64,000 bases of DNA from Rhizobium sp. Root1212 (GTDB taxonomy: Bacteria; Pseudomonadota; Alphaproteobacteria; Rhizobiales; Rhizobiaceae). Shown here piece by piece: positions 44,410-54,143 of the stretch. Positions within the stretch are counted from its first letter, which is position 1. Every line of letters begins with the position of its first letter. The stretch spans positions 434,001-498,000 of the forward strand of contig NZ_LMDA01000001.1 of assembly GCF_001424985.1 (NCBI RefSeq), written 5' to 3'. The notes beneath the pieces are model-generated. The model was not told the DNA's origin and did no database searches. It saw only the letters and a list, made by a program, of their open reading frames with translations. The position numbers and the translations under genes are program-made.

Positions 44410-47118
44410 TTGACCATCCGCGCCCGTCTTCGACAGCACGCCGAAACTCTTGCAAGATTGGCGAAACCCTCGCTCGTTCCTGCCTTCATCGCAGGCGCCG
44501 TGGTGTTTGCCGGCGGCTATTTCTTCGACCAGCAAAATCGCCTGAATTTCCGCAACGAACTGAAGATCAAGGTGCAGAACGAGCTGAACCTGATCTCGAC
44601 CCGGCTGCAGGGCGAAATCACCACCAGCATCACGGCGCTGCGCGGCATCGCCAACAGCGTCGCAGCCAACCCCGATATGTCGCCAGCGCTGTTCAAGCAG
44701 CTTTCCTCCCGCGTGCTGTTGCAGAACCCGCAAATGGTGCGCATCAGCGCCGCGCCGGAAGCCGTGATCCGCATGGTCGTGCCGGAGGAAGGCAACCAGC
44801 GGCTGCTCGGCGTCGATCTCAAGCGATTCGGCTCGTCGCGCGTCGCGACCGACCGGGCGCAATCCAAGGCGCGGCCGATCATCGCCGGGCCGATCCATCT
44901 CGCCACCGGCCGCACCGGCTTCAACCTGTTTTCGCCGGTCTTTGCCAGGAAGCTCGCCCATATGCGCTTCTGGGGCTTCATGGAAGCGATCATCGACGAG
45001 GACGCACTGTACCGCGCCGCGCACCTGATCGGCACCGACGAGACGGAAGAACAGAACGTCGGCGAGCGTCATTTCGCGGTCAAGCTCGCGATCCGCGACA
45101 TCTCCGTCGCCGACAACGTCCAGGATGCCTTCTTCGGCGAGGACGCGGTTTTCGATGAAACGCCGGTCATCCGCCAGATGCACCTGCCCGGCGGCACCTG
45201 GGAGCTGGCCGCCATTCCGGCCGGCGGCTGGGAGCAGGAGCCGGAAAACGGCAAGGGCCTGCTGATCGCCATCCTCGCCGCCGCTGCCATCATCATCATC
45301 CCGATCGTCGTGACCTTCGGCCTCGTCGGCGAGCGCCAGCGCACCATCGCGACCCTGCGCTCGCGCGACCGCGAGTTGCTGACGCTGTCCCACCGGCTCA
45401 ACCTCGCGCTCGATTCCTCCAATATCGGCATCTGGGAAATCGACCTCAACAGCCAGGCCCGCTCCTGGGACGAGCGCATGTACCATCTGCACGGCCTGCC
45501 GCCGGGAGACGGCAACCCGGCCTACAAGGACTGGCAGATCACCGTTCATCCCGATGATTCGGAGGCGGCGTCGCTCAATCTTTTCAAGGCGCTGGACGAG
45601 GGCGAGGAATACCGCTCGCAATACCGCATCGTGTTGCCCGACGGCGGCGTTCGCTATCTGCGGCATGTCGGCTCCACCCATGTCGGCGCCGACGGCAATG
45701 CCAAGATTACCGGCATCAGCTGGGATATCACCGACGACGTGCTGATGACGGAACAGCTACGCGCCGCCAAGGCCGTCGCCGACACCAGGAACGACGAGCT
45801 GGCGCAGGCCAACCACCGCATCGAGCACAACGCGTTGCACGATCCGCTGACCAGCCTTGGCAATCGCCGCATGCTCGACACCACGCTGGAGGCGCTTTCG
45901 GCCGGCCGCAACGGCGGGCTGCATGACGTGGCGCTGCTGCATATCGACCTCGACCGCTTCAAGCAGATCAACGACACGCTGGGCCACGCAGCCGGTGACG
46001 CCATGCTGGTGCATGCCTCGAAGATCCTGCGCTCCAACATCCGCGCCGGCGACATGGTGGCCCGCATCGGCGGCGACGAATTCGTCGTCGTCATCACCGA
46101 TTGTCCGGGTGTCGCGCATCTGGAGGCGCTGTCCCAACGCATCATTCAGGAAATGCGCCAGCCGGTGGACTACAATGGCTTCCCTTGCCGCTTCGGTGTC
46201 AGCATCGGCATCGCCACCGGCGATCTGGCGATGGACGAGCGCAAGCTCCTGATCAATGCCGACATCGCGCTTTACCGCGCCAAGGAAAACGGCCGCAACC
46301 GCTACGAATTCTTCACCGAGACGCTACAGGCCGAAGTCGTCAAGACCAAGCGCATCGCCGACGAAATCCTCGAAGGCATCGAGAACAACCAGTTCGTTCC
46401 CTGGTACCAGCCGCAGTTCGAGGCCGGTTCGCTGAAGCTGGCCGGCGTCGAGGCGCTGATCCGCTGGAACCACCCGCGCGAGGGGCTTTTGACACCCGAC
46501 AAGTTCCTCGACATCGCCGAGGAGCTGAACGTCGTCGCCACCCTCGACCGGATCGTGCTCGACCGCGCGATGCTCGATGCCATGCTCTGGGCATCGAAGG
46601 GCGTGCATGTGCCGAAAATTTCGGTCAACGTCTCGGCCAAGCGTCTTTCCGACGACACGTTGCTCAATTCGCTGAAAGACCTGAGCTTCCCGCCCGGCCA
46701 GCTCTCCTTCGAGCTGGTGGAATCGATCTTCCTCGACGAGAGCGACGATATCGTCACCGCCAACATCGAGGGCATCAAGAAGCTCGGCATCGATATCGAG
46801 ATCGACGATTTCGGCACCGGCCACACCTCGATCGTCAGCCTGCTCAAGATCAAGCCGAAGCGGCTGAAGATCGACCGCCAGCTCGTCGCTCCGATCCTCG
46901 GCGCGCACAAGGAGCAGGCGCTGGTACGCTCGATCATCGAGATCGGCCGTTCGCTCGGCATCGAGACCGTGGCAGAAGGCGTCGAGACCATGGAGCATGC
47001 GGAAATGTTGAGCGTTCTCGGCTGCGACCTGCTGCAGGGTTATGCCTTCTCCAGGGCCAAGAGCGCGGAGGATTTCCTCGTCTTCGCGCGGCGCGCGGCG
47101 CTGGCGCTGGCTTCCTGA
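44410..47118 (+). CDS. Membrane GGDEF/EAL protein with CHASE and PAS domains, both motifs intact
   Basis: This 902-residue protein starts with TTG at 44410 (GGGGA at 44396-44400). It has an N-terminal membrane helix (about 24-40), a periplasmic CHASE-type sensor (about 50-270), a second helix (about 285-315), a PAS/PAC domain (about 335-450), GGDEF (about 470-630) and EAL (about 650-895). The cyclase motif GGDEF is at 554-558, with the product-inhibition I-site RAGD at 545-548. The EAL triad is at 681-683, followed by conserved SVNVSAKRLS, ELVESIFLDES, DDFGTGHTS, LKIDR and VAEGVE. It is predicted to be able to make and break c-di-GMP, with the balance set by the sensor domains. Confidence 0.94.
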   Translation: MTIRARLRQHAETLARLAKPSLVPAFIAGAVVFAGGYFFDQQNRLNFRNELKIKVQNELNLISTRLQGEITTSITALRGIANSVAANPDMSPALFKQLSSRVLLQNPQMVRISAAPEAVIRMVVPEEGNQRLLGVDLKRFGSSRVATDRAQSKARPIIAGPIHLATGRTGFNLFSPVFARKLAHMRFWGFMEAIIDEDALYRAAHLIGTDETEEQNVGERHFAVKLAIRDISVADNVQDAFFGEDAVFDETPVIRQMHLPGGTWELAAIPAGGWEQEPENGKGLLIAILAAAAIIIIPIVVTFGLVGERQRTIATLRSRDRELLTLSHRLNLALDSSNIGIWEIDLNSQARSWDERMYHLHGLPPGDGNPAYKDWQITVHPDDSEAASLNLFKALDEGEEYRSQYRIVLPDGGVRYLRHVGSTHVGADGNAKITGISWDITDDVLMTEQLRAAKAVADTRNDELAQANHRIEHNALHDPLTSLGNRRMLDTTLEALSAGRNGGLHDVALLHIDLDRFKQINDTLGHAAGDAMLVHASKILRSNIRAGDMVARIGGDEFVVVITDCPGVAHLEALSQRIIQEMRQPVDYNGFPCRFGVSIGIATGDLAMDERKLLINADIALYRAKENGRNRYEFFTETLQAEVVKTKRIADEILEGIENNQFVPWYQPQFEAGSLKLAGVEALIRWNHPREGLLTPDKFLDIAEELNVVATLDRIVLDRAMLDAMLWASKGVHVPKISVNVSAKRLSDDTLLNSLKDLSFPPGQLSFELVESIFLDESDDIVTANIEGIKKLGIDIEIDDFGTGHTSIVSLLKIKPKRLKIDRQLVAPILGAHKEQALVRSIIEIGRSLGIETVAEGVETMEHAEMLSVLGCDLLQGYAFSRAKSAEDFLVFARRAALALAS

Positions 47119-47252
47119 GAACAGCATTTCCCAAGCCGCGGCTTTTTAGGCAGAAAGGCTTTTCCCTTTTCGCCTTTTTCCACTAATAGTCTCGGCCGAA
47201 GTCCGGGGTACGAAACGTGCCCCTCCCCCGTCATTTTACGGTCTCCGGTGCC

Positions 47253-48350
47253 ATGTCACACAATACGTTCGGTCATCTCTTCCGCGTCACCACCTGGGGC
47301 GAAAGCCACGGGCCGGCGCTCGGCTGCGTCATCGACGGCTGCCCGCCCGGCATCCGCTTCACGCTTGCCGAACTGCAGGCCTGGCTCGACAAGCGCAAGC
47401 CCGGCCAGTCGCGTTTCGTCACCCAGCGGCGTGAGGACGATCTCGTCAAGGTACTCTCCGGCGTGATGCTGGACGAGGACGGCGAGACGATGATCACCAC
47501 CGGCACGCCGGTTTCGATGATGATCGAAAACACCGACCAGCGCTCCAAGGACTACGGCGAGATCGCCAAGCGTTACCGTCCCGGCCATGCCGACTATACC
47601 TATGACGTGAAATACGGCATTCGCGACTATCGCGGCGGCGGCCGCTCCTCCGCCCGCGAGACGGCGGCTCGCGTGGCAGCCGGCGGCCTTGCCCGCAAGG
47701 TGGTGCCGGGCCTCACCATCCGCGCAGCACTTGTGCAGATCGGCAAGCACAAGATCAACCGCGCCAACTGGGACTGGGCGCAGGTCAACGAGAACCCGTT
47801 CTTTGCGCCGGATGCCGCGATCGTGCCCGTCTGGGAAGAATATCTCGACGGCATCCGCAAGGCCGGCTCCTCCATCGGCGCCGTCGTCGAAGTGGTAGCG
47901 GAAGGCGTGCCGGCCGGCATCGGTGCCCCCATCTATGCCAAGCTCGATCAGGATATCGCCGCGGGGCTGATGTCGATCAATGCCGTCAAGGGCGTGGAGA
48001 TCGGCAACGGTTTCGGTGCCGCCGAAATCACCGGCGAGGAAAATGCCGACGAGATGCGCATGGGCAATGACGGCAACCCGATCTTCCTCTCCAACCATGC
48101 CGGCGGCATTCTGGGCGGCATTTCCACCGGGCAGCCGGTGATCGCCCGCTTTGCTATCAAGCCGACCTCCTCGATCCTCACGGAGCGCCGCTCGATCGAC
48201 AGCGACGGTAACAATGTCGATGTGCGCACCAAGGGCCGTCACGACCCCTGCGTCGGCATCCGCGCCGTGCCGATCGGTGAGGCCATGGTCGCCTGCACCA
48301 TTGCCGACCACTACCTGCGCGACCGTGGCCAGACAGGCCGCCTGAAGTAA
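47253..48350 (+). CDS. aroC: Chorismate synthase
   Basis: This 365-residue FMN-dependent enzyme makes chorismate from EPSP. Conserved segments are [33 protein letters not shown] at the N terminus, [45 protein letters not shown] and [17 protein letters not shown] near the C terminus. ATG at 47253 is chosen because MSHNTFG is the family N terminus. It lies in the same direction as ribB, separated by a short repeat hairpin. Confidence 0.98.
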   Translation: MSHNTFGHLFRVTTWGESHGPALGCVIDGCPPGIRFTLAELQAWLDKRKPGQSRFVTQRREDDLVKVLSGVMLDEDGETMITTGTPVSMMIENTDQRSKDYGEIAKRYRPGHADYTYDVKYGIRDYRGGGRSSARETAARVAAGGLARKVVPGLTIRAALVQIGKHKINRANWDWAQVNENPFFAPDAAIVPVWEEYLDGIRKAGSSIGAVVEVVAEGVPAGIGAPIYAKLDQDIAAGLMSINAVKGVEIGNGFGAAEITGEENADEMRMGNDGNPIFLSNHAGGILGGISTGQPVIARFAIKPTSSILTERRSIDSDGNNVDVRTKGRHDPCVGIRAVPIGEAMVACTIADHYLRDRGQTGRLK

Positions 48351-48355
48351 GACTT

Positions 48356-48411
48356 GAGCATTTACGCATTTCCGGACGCAAAACCGCTTCGCACTTTTGC
48401 TGGAAATGCTC
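48356..48411. repeat. Palindromic element between aroC and ribB
   Basis: GAGCATTT (48356-48363) pairs with AAATGCTC (48404-48411), and the inside contains CGCAAAACC-GCTTCG and TTTTGC arms, giving a long imperfect hairpin. The sequence is typical of another short rhizobial repeat dispersed in intergenic regions. It sits exactly where a ribB leader would be and could be mistaken for a riboswitch. Confidence 0.7.
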
Positions 48412-48425
48412 GAAGGGAGAAAACC

Positions 48426-49526
48426 ATGGCCTATGACCAGAAGCGCGTCGTCGACGCCATCCGCGCCTTCGAGGCCGGCGAGATCGTTGTCGTCACCGAT
48501 GACGACGGCCGCGAGAACGAAGGCGACCTGATCGTCGCCGCCGTGCACTGCACGCCCGACAAGATGGCCTTCATCGTGCGCCACACCTCAGGCATCGTCT
48601 GCACCCCGATGCCGCGCGAGGAGGCCAAGCGCCTGAACCTCAACGCCATGGTCGCCGAAAACGATTCGGCGCACACGACCGCTTTCACCGTTTCCGTCGA
48701 CTTCAAGCACGGCACCACGACCGGCATCTCCGCCGAGGACCGTACGCTGACGGCGCGCAACCTTGCCAACCCGAATGTCGGCCCGGCCGATTTCGTGCGC
48801 CCCGGCCATATCTTCCCGCTGATTGCCCGCGAAGGCGGCGTGCTGATGCGTTCAGGCCATACGGAAGCCGCCGTCGATCTCTGCAAGCTCGCAAGCCTGC
48901 CGCCGGTTGGCGTGATCTGCGAACTGGTCAATGACGACGGCACCGTCATGCGCGGGCCGCAGGTGGCGAGCTTTGCCGAGGCAAACGGCCTGAAGCAGGT
49001 GTCCGTCGCCGATCTCATCGCCTACCGCCAGCGCAAGGAAACCCTGATCGAGCTTGGCGGCACCTTCGACGTCGACACCCCCTACGGCAAGGCAACCGGC
49101 CATACCTACTCCCTGCCCTGGGACCCGATGCAGCACCTCGCCGTCGTCTTCGGCGATATCCGCGACGGCGTTGACATTCCGGTGCGCCTGCATCTGGAAA
49201 ACGTCGCCGACGACGTGTTCGGCAAGACCTGCCAGCTCGACACGATCATGAAGCGCATGGCCGAAGAGGGCCGCGGCGTCATCGTCTACCTGCGCGAAGG
49301 CTCCGTCGGCGTCGGGCTGTCGCAGACGGCACGCAAGGGCAAGCACGACCGCGAGGACCATGGCGAGGCCCAGGCCCGCGAAAGCGAATGGCTGGAAATC
49401 GGCCTCGGCGCCCAGATATTGAAGGACCTCGGCATCACTTCGATCCGCCTGCTGTCCACCCGCGAGCGCCACTATGTCGGCCTCGAAGGGTTCGGGATCA
49501 ACATCACGGCGACGGATATTATTTGA
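48426..49526 (+). CDS. ribB: 3,4-dihydroxy-2-butanone 4-phosphate synthase with degenerate GTP cyclohydrolase II domain (RibBX type)
   Basis: The N-terminal half (residues about 1-205) is a complete DHBP synthase, with DDDGRENEGDLIVAA and MRSGHTEAAVDLCKLA, which makes the four-carbon unit of riboflavin. The C-terminal half resembles GTP cyclohydrolase II (VRLHLENVADDVFGKTCQLD), but the three zinc cysteines found in active enzymes are replaced by Asn, Gln and Asp. The cyclohydrolase should therefore be inactive, the RibBX arrangement. ATG at 48426 has GAAGGGAG upstream. A separate RibA is expected elsewhere in the genome. Confidence 0.93.
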   Translation: MAYDQKRVVDAIRAFEAGEIVVVTDDDGRENEGDLIVAAVHCTPDKMAFIVRHTSGIVCTPMPREEAKRLNLNAMVAENDSAHTTAFTVSVDFKHGTTTGISAEDRTLTARNLANPNVGPADFVRPGHIFPLIAREGGVLMRSGHTEAAVDLCKLASLPPVGVICELVNDDGTVMRGPQVASFAEANGLKQVSVADLIAYRQRKETLIELGGTFDVDTPYGKATGHTYSLPWDPMQHLAVVFGDIRDGVDIPVRLHLENVADDVFGKTCQLDTIMKRMAEEGRGVIVYLREGSVGVGLSQTARKGKHDREDHGEAQARESEWLEIGLGAQILKDLGITSIRLLSTRERHYVGLEGFGINITATDII

Positions 49527-49628
49527 CGGGGTCTGTGCTGGCGTACCGCCGTGGCGGGCACTCACAGGATTATAGGGTTGCGGCCCCCCTCTCCCCGCCC
49601 GCGGGGGAGGAAACGGCGGAGCGCTTGG

Positions 49629-50819
49629 CTATCCCTGCCACCCTTCCAGATAGTTCACCCGCTCCACCCCGGCAAAACGGGCGATGCGGGCAAGTTCGGC
49701 TTCCAGCCGCTCCAGACGGCCGGAAGTGGTGCGCACGCCCTTTTCCCACCACAGGCGCTTGACGTCGAGCGTGCCGGCCTTGCGATCCGCTTTCATGTCG
49801 ATGCGGCCGACGAGGCGGTCGCCTTCCAGAAGTGGAAAGACGTAATAGCCATATTCGCGCTTGGGCTCGGGCACGAAAATCTCGATACGGTAGTAGAAAC
49901 CGAACAGGCGCTCCATGCGGTCGCGGTTGCGCAGCAGCGGATCGAAAGGGCTCAGCACCCTAAGCCTTGCCGGCGGCTCCGTCAGCGCCCCGAGTGTATC
50001 GGGGAAGCCGAGGAAGGCGTAGGAGGACCGCGGCTTTTCGCCGTTGGCGGGCTCGATCAACACCTCAACCAGTTCGTCGCGATGGGCGGTGACCCAGGCC
50101 TTGGCCTCGTCCGGCGAGACGAGATCGAAGAAGGCGGCAAGCTCGCCATGGGTGGCAAAACCCAGCCTTTCGAGTGCGGCACGGCAGCACCAATCGACGA
50201 AGGCCTCGTGCTCGACCTCACTTTCGGTATGGTGCGGCGGGATCACCCGCTCGACGAGATCGTAGACTTTCTGGAAATTCTCCCGCCTCGCGATCGCCAG
50301 CTTGCCGGTGTGCCAGAGAAATTCCAGCGCCGTCTTCGAGGGATGCCAGTTCCACCAGCCGCCGGATTTGTGCTCTCCGGCCTTCAAATCCCGCGACATC
50401 ACGGCGCCATCGGCGACGATGCGCGCATAGGTCTCCTCGAAGGCCTGGTCGAACCCTTCGCCCTGCCATTTGCGCCACCGGTCGAGGATCGACGCCTTCT
50501 TGCGGCGGAACCGATGTTTCCAATAGACGAAGAAGGTGCTCGGAATGATCGAGGCGTCGTGGGTCCAGTGCTCGAAAAGCTCGCCGTCCTTTTCCAGAAG
50601 CTCCGTCAGGTGCTCGCGGCGATAGGTCTGGTTGCGGGAAAACAAGATCTGGTGATGAGCGCGCTCCACCGTCGAGATGCTGTCGACCTGCACGAAGCCG
50701 ATATCGTGGATGAGCTGCAGCAACCCGTCTTTCCCGAGCGCACGGTGCGGCGGGGCCGCAAGACCCTGCTTGTTGAGGAAGATCAGCCGCGCATCGCGGT
50801 TCGAAACCAGAATCGTCAT
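49629..50819 (-). CDS. Winged-helix DNA glycosylase family protein (YcaQ/AlkX-like)
   Basis: This 396-residue protein shows the YcaQ (HTH_42) pattern. Near the N terminus the QxD active-site motif is in DIGFVQVDSISTVERAHH, followed by SRNQTYRREHLTELL, WTHDASIIP, KTALEFLWHTGKLAIARRENFQKVYDLVERV and the C-terminal FDPLLRNRDRMERLFGFYYRIEIFVP. E. coli YcaQ unhooks interstrand crosslinks by removing alkylated bases; the same activity is inferred. The start at ATG 50819 fits the family N terminus. It is divergent from bioM, with 100 bases between. Confidence 0.93.
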   Translation of the reverse strand: MTILVSNRDARLIFLNKQGLAAPPHRALGKDGLLQLIHDIGFVQVDSISTVERAHHQILFSRNQTYRREHLTELLEKDGELFEHWTHDASIIPSTFFVYWKHRFRRKKASILDRWRKWQGEGFDQAFEETYARIVADGAVMSRDLKAGEHKSGGWWNWHPSKTALEFLWHTGKLAIARRENFQKVYDLVERVIPPHHTESEVEHEAFVDWCCRAALERLGFATHGELAAFFDLVSPDEAKAWVTAHRDELVEVLIEPANGEKPRSSYAFLGFPDTLGALTEPPARLRVLSPFDPLLRNRDRMERLFGFYYRIEIFVPEPKREYGYYVFPLLEGDRLVGRIDMKADRKAGTLDVKRLWWEKGVRTTSGRLERLEAELARIARFAGVERVNYLEGWQG

Positions 50820-50919
50820 GGGGAAAAGATAGGCTTTTATTCCCAACAGTCAAACCCACATCGATTTGCCTTTGCCGCAGACTCGCTTATAGATGCTGCA
50901 ACGCAGCGAGGGGACGGTT

Positions 50920-51597
50920 TTGGACATCCGATTTGCCGATTGCGCGGTCCGCTTCGGCGACAAGACCGCGCTGTTTCCCTTGAACCTCACGCTCACCGAG
51001 CGGCGCATCGGCATTATCGGCCTCAACGGCTCTGGCAAGACCACCTTTGCGCGGCTGATCAACGGGCTGGTGAAGCCGAGCGGCGGCAAGGTGCTTCTCG
51101 GCGGGCTCGATACGGTGACGGACGAGAAACAGGTTTTCGGCAAGGCCGGCTTCATCTTCCAGAACCCGCAGCATCAGCTGATCATGCCGATCGTGGAAGA
51201 AGACATCGCTTTCGGCCTCAAGAACCGCGGGCTGAAGGGTGCCGAGATCACCGAACGGACGGCGGCTATCCTTGCCCGCTTCGGCATATCGCATCTTGCC
51301 CGCCGGCGCGTGCACGAGCTTTCCGGCGGCGAAACCCAGCTTGTCGCCATGGCGAGCGTGCTGGTGACCGAGCCGGATATCCTGATCCTCGACGAGCCGA
51401 CCAACCAGCTCGACCTGAAAAACCGGGCGCTGGTGGCGCGCACCATCGACGGCCTTGAACAGCAGGTGCTGGTGATCAGCCATGACCTGTCTCTCGTCGA
51501 GGATTTCGAGCGGGTGCTGCTGTTTCACGGCGGGCGGCTCGCCGGCGATGGCGCGCCGGGCGAGATCATCGCCCGCTACCGGGAGCTTGCGGCTTGA
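50920..51597 (+). CDS. bioM: Biotin ECF transporter ATPase BioM
   Basis: This 225-residue ABC ATPase energises biotin uptake. The motifs are Walker A GLNGSGKTTFA, Q-loop FIFQNPQHQLIMPIVEEDIAFG, signature LSGGETQLVAMASVL, Walker B PDILILDEPTN and H-switch VISHDLS. TTG at 50920, preceded by GAGGGG 6 bases upstream, fits the family N terminus (LDIRFADCAVRFGD) better than the ATG at 50893. Its stop overlaps the bioN start (TGATGA). Confidence 0.96.
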   Translation: MDIRFADCAVRFGDKTALFPLNLTLTERRIGIIGLNGSGKTTFARLINGLVKPSGGKVLLGGLDTVTDEKQVFGKAGFIFQNPQHQLIMPIVEEDIAFGLKNRGLKGAEITERTAAILARFGISHLARRRVHELSGGETQLVAMASVLVTEPDILILDEPTNQLDLKNRALVARTIDGLEQQVLVISHDLSLVEDFERVLLFHGGRLAGDGAPGEIIARYRELAA

Positions 51598-52199
51598 TGA
51601 AGAGCCTCTATGTCGAAGGCGGGACGCCACTGCATCGCATCACGGTGCGCACCAAGCTTGTGATGCTGCTTGCGGCCAGCGTCGTGCTGTTCTTCGTCAC
51701 CTCGCCGCTCGTGCTGTTGCCCATCTTCCTCCTCTGCGCCGCCACTTATTTTACGCTCGGCCTGCCGCTGCGCGAGGCTTTCGGGCGGGTCGGCTGGGTG
51801 CTGTTCGCTATCCTGATCCTGGCGCTGGCCACGCTTTATTTCGATGGCGCGCGGCAGGCGGCGGCGATGGCGCTCAGGATCGGCGCGGTCGTCTTTCTCG
51901 CCGCCGCGATCACCGCAACGACGGCGGTTAGTGCCTTCATGGACGAAATCACCATTCTGCTGCAGCCGCTGGAGCGAGTGGGCCTCGTGCGCGCCGCCGA
52001 TGTCGGGCTGGCGCTGGCACTGGTGATCCGCTTCGTGCCCGAAATCCTTGAACGTTACGGCCATATTCGCGAGGCGCATCGCGCCCGCGGCCTGCCGATG
52101 CGGCCGCTGACGCTGTTTGCGCCGCTCATCATCCTGACGCTGAAGGATGCCGATACCATCGCCATGGCCATTGACGCCCGCGGCTTCCGGCGTCAGTAG
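51597..52199 (+). CDS. bioN: Biotin ECF transporter T component BioN
   Basis: This 200-residue transmembrane coupling protein has about five helices and the two Ala-Arg-Gly signature motifs that contact the ATPase: EAHRARGLPMRP and AIDARGFRR at the C terminus. It starts at the ATG overlapping the bioM stop, so translation is coupled. Confidence 0.96.
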   Translation: MKSLYVEGGTPLHRITVRTKLVMLLAASVVLFFVTSPLVLLPIFLLCAATYFTLGLPLREAFGRVGWVLFAILILALATLYFDGARQAAAMALRIGAVVFLAAAITATTAVSAFMDEITILLQPLERVGLVRAADVGLALALVIRFVPEILERYGHIREAHRARGLPMRPLTLFAPLIILTLKDADTIAMAIDARGFRRQ

Positions 52200-52238
52200 T
52201 CAAGCCGTCTCTCATACCCCCGCCACCGGAGAACTGAA

Positions 52239-52802
52239 ATGACCACCAGAGACCTCGTCCTCATCGCCCTCTTTGCCGCGATCATCGTGTTTCTCGGCAT
52301 CGTCCCGCCGATCACGCTGGGCTTCATCCCGGTTCCGATCACCGCCCAATCCATGGGCGTGATGCTCGCCGGCTGCATCATCGGCGCCAAGCGCGGTTCC
52401 CTTGCCTATCTGCTCGTGGTGCTGATGGTCGCCATCGGCCTGCCGGTGCTCTCCGGCGGCCGCGGGGGCCTTGCCATCCTCGCCGGCCCGACGGCAGGCT
52501 TCATCATCGGCTGGGTCGTCGGCACCTTCGTCACCGGCCTGATCGCTGAAAAACTGGTGCGTGAAAGCCAGACGGGCGGACGCCAGATCGCCGGCTTCTT
52601 CCTCGCCTCCGTCATCGGCGGCATCGGCGTGGTCTATCTGCTCGGTATTGCGTGGCTTGCCTTCGTCACCGGTCTCGGCATCGAAAAGGCCGTCATGGGC
52701 TCGCTCGTCTTCATTCCCGGCGACATCCTGAAGGCCGCCATCGCCTCGCTTGCCGCCCGTGCCGTCATCGTCGGCTATCCGCTCTTGCCGCAGCGCGCCT
52801 GA
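52239..52802 (+). CDS. bioY: Biotin-binding S component BioY
   Basis: This 187-residue membrane protein binds biotin. It has six hydrophobic segments and the family motifs FIPVPITAQSMGVMLAGCIIGAKRG, GGLAILAGPTAGFIIGWVVG and the C-terminal FIPGDILKAAIASLAA. Together with BioM and BioN it makes a complete, dedicated ECF transporter; BioY alone can also carry some biotin. The presence of a transporter suits a biotin-requiring or biotin-limited rhizobium. Confidence 0.96.
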   Translation: MTTRDLVLIALFAAIIVFLGIVPPITLGFIPVPITAQSMGVMLAGCIIGAKRGSLAYLLVVLMVAIGLPVLSGGRGGLAILAGPTAGFIIGWVVGTFVTGLIAEKLVRESQTGGRQIAGFFLASVIGGIGVVYLLGIAWLAFVTGLGIEKAVMGSLVFIPGDILKAAIASLAARAVIVGYPLLPQRA

Positions 52803-52905
52803 TATCCGCATCCGCGCGATGGCGGCCCTGCGCCGCCATCGCCACACTGTTGAAAACGGCGCACGTGCCATGGACCTCGACGGCATCTCGCCCTAGTTTC
52901 AGGCC

Positions 52906-53832
52906 ATGACCACCATCCTTTTCGAAAATCCGATCTTTCTGGAGCATCAGGTGCCGGAAGGCCACCCGGAGCGGCCCGATCGCCTGCGCGCGCTCAATCT
53001 GGCGCTGGAGCACGACCGCTTCGCCGAGCTGAAGCGCGAGAAGGCGCCGCAGGGCAATGAATATCTGGTGCTGCTCGCCCATCCGGAAGAGCATCTGCGC
53101 ACGGTCATGTCCGTCATACCCGAAGAGGGCATCAATTCCTTCGAGGCCGACACCCATGCAAGTCCCGCCAGCCTGCAGGCGGCGCTGACCGGTATCGGCG
53201 GCGCGACGGCGGCCGTCGATGCCGTCTTCACCGGCAAGGCCGACAACGTCTTCGTCGCCTCCCGCCCGCCCGGCCATCATGCCGAGAAGAACAAGGCCAT
53301 GGGCTTCTGCTTCTTCAACAATGCCGCGATTGCCGCACGTTACGCCCAGCAAACCTACGGTGCCGAGCGCGTTGCCATCGTCGACTGGGACGTGCACCAT
53401 GGCAACGGCACGCAGGACATCTTCTGGGACGACCCTTCCGTGCTGTTCTGCTCTACGCACCAGATGCCGCTTTATCCCGGCACCGGCGCCAAGGACGAGA
53501 CGGGGGCGGGCAACATCGTCAACGCCCCGCTTTCGCCCGACACCGGCAGCGACCATTTTCGCGAGGCCTTCAAGTCGCGCGTCCTGACCGCGCTCGATAA
53601 TTTCCGGCCGGATTTCGTCATCATCTCCGCCGGCTTCGATGCCCACTACCGCGACCCGCTGGCGCAGATCAATCTCGTCGCCGACGATTTCGACTGGGCG
53701 ACCGGCCGGCTTCTCGACGTTGCCGGCAAAAGCGCCAACAACCGCGTCGTCAGCCTGCTGGAAGGCGGCTACGACCTGCAAGGCCTGGCGGAATCCGCCG
53801 GCACCCATATCTACCGCCTGATGAGGGGCTGA
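52906..53832 (+). CDS. Histone deacetylase family (HDAC/acetylpolyamine amidohydrolase-like) protein
   Basis: This 308-residue zinc amidohydrolase carries the class II signatures: [38 protein letters not shown], the zinc-site segment [16 protein letters not shown] and [15 protein letters not shown]. Bacterial members deacetylate polyamines or other small acetyl amides; the substrate here is unknown. It precedes xseB by a single base, so the two are in one transcript. Confidence 0.93.
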   Translation: MTTILFENPIFLEHQVPEGHPERPDRLRALNLALEHDRFAELKREKAPQGNEYLVLLAHPEEHLRTVMSVIPEEGINSFEADTHASPASLQAALTGIGGATAAVDAVFTGKADNVFVASRPPGHHAEKNKAMGFCFFNNAAIAARYAQQTYGAERVAIVDWDVHHGNGTQDIFWDDPSVLFCSTHQMPLYPGTGAKDETGAGNIVNAPLSPDTGSDHFREAFKSRVLTALDNFRPDFVIISAGFDAHYRDPLAQINLVADDFDWATGRLLDVAGKSANNRVVSLLEGGYDLQGLAESAGTHIYRLMRG

Positions 53833-53833
53833 C

Positions 53834-54088
53834 ATGACCACGACACCGAATACCGACGTTTCCGCCCTCTCCTTCGAAAAGGCCGTGGAAGAACTCGAAT
53901 CCATCGTTTCGGCGCTGGAGCGCGGCGACGTCGCGCTCGACCGGTCGATCGAGATCTACGAGCGCGGCGAAGCACTGAAGAAGCATTGCGAAGCCCTGCT
54001 CAACGCCGCCGAAAACCGCATCGAAAAAATCCGCCTCGACCGCGCCGGCAAGCCGCAGGGTGTCGAGCCGCTGGATGGGGAAGCTTGA
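53834..54088 (+). CDS. xseB: Exodeoxyribonuclease VII small subunit
   Basis: This 84-residue helical protein shows the XseB pattern: [55 protein letters not shown]. With XseA it forms exonuclease VII, which degrades single-stranded DNA. The xseA gene is not in the window. It begins one base after the deacetylase stop. Confidence 0.96.
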   Translation: MTTTPNTDVSALSFEKAVEELESIVSALERGDVALDRSIEIYERGEALKKHCEALLNAAENRIEKIRLDRAGKPQGVEPLDGEA

Positions 54089-54105
54089 TTTCGCACCTCT
54101 AAAAC

Positions 54106-54135
54106 CCTAAAATGGCCACAAGTGACCCTTTTAGG
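54106..54135. promoter_or_regulatory. 30-base imperfect palindrome upstream of the toxin-antitoxin operon (operator)
   Basis: Arms CCTAAAATGGCCACA (54106-54120) and its partner at 54121-54135 match at 12 of 15 positions, giving CCTAAAA...TTTTAGG outside and GGNCAC...GTGNCC inside. It ends 8 bases before the antitoxin start codon, overlapping the ribosome-site region, as expected for autorepression by the antitoxin or toxin-antitoxin complex. Confidence 0.8.
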
Positions 54136-54143
54136 ATGGTGAG

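Noticed and set aside
47217-47252. An upstream in-frame start for aroC
   Set aside because: The extra twelve residues ([12 protein letters not shown]) do not resemble the chorismate synthase N terminus, which begins MSHNTFG.
48351-48425. FMN riboswitch in front of ribB
   Set aside because: The leader is only 75 bases and is filled by a repeat-like hairpin; none of the conserved RFN element segments is visible.
49551-51458. A 635-residue plus-strand open frame across the YcaQ-like gene and bioM
   Set aside because: It is antisense to a well-matched family gene and then out of frame through the bioM ATPase motifs.
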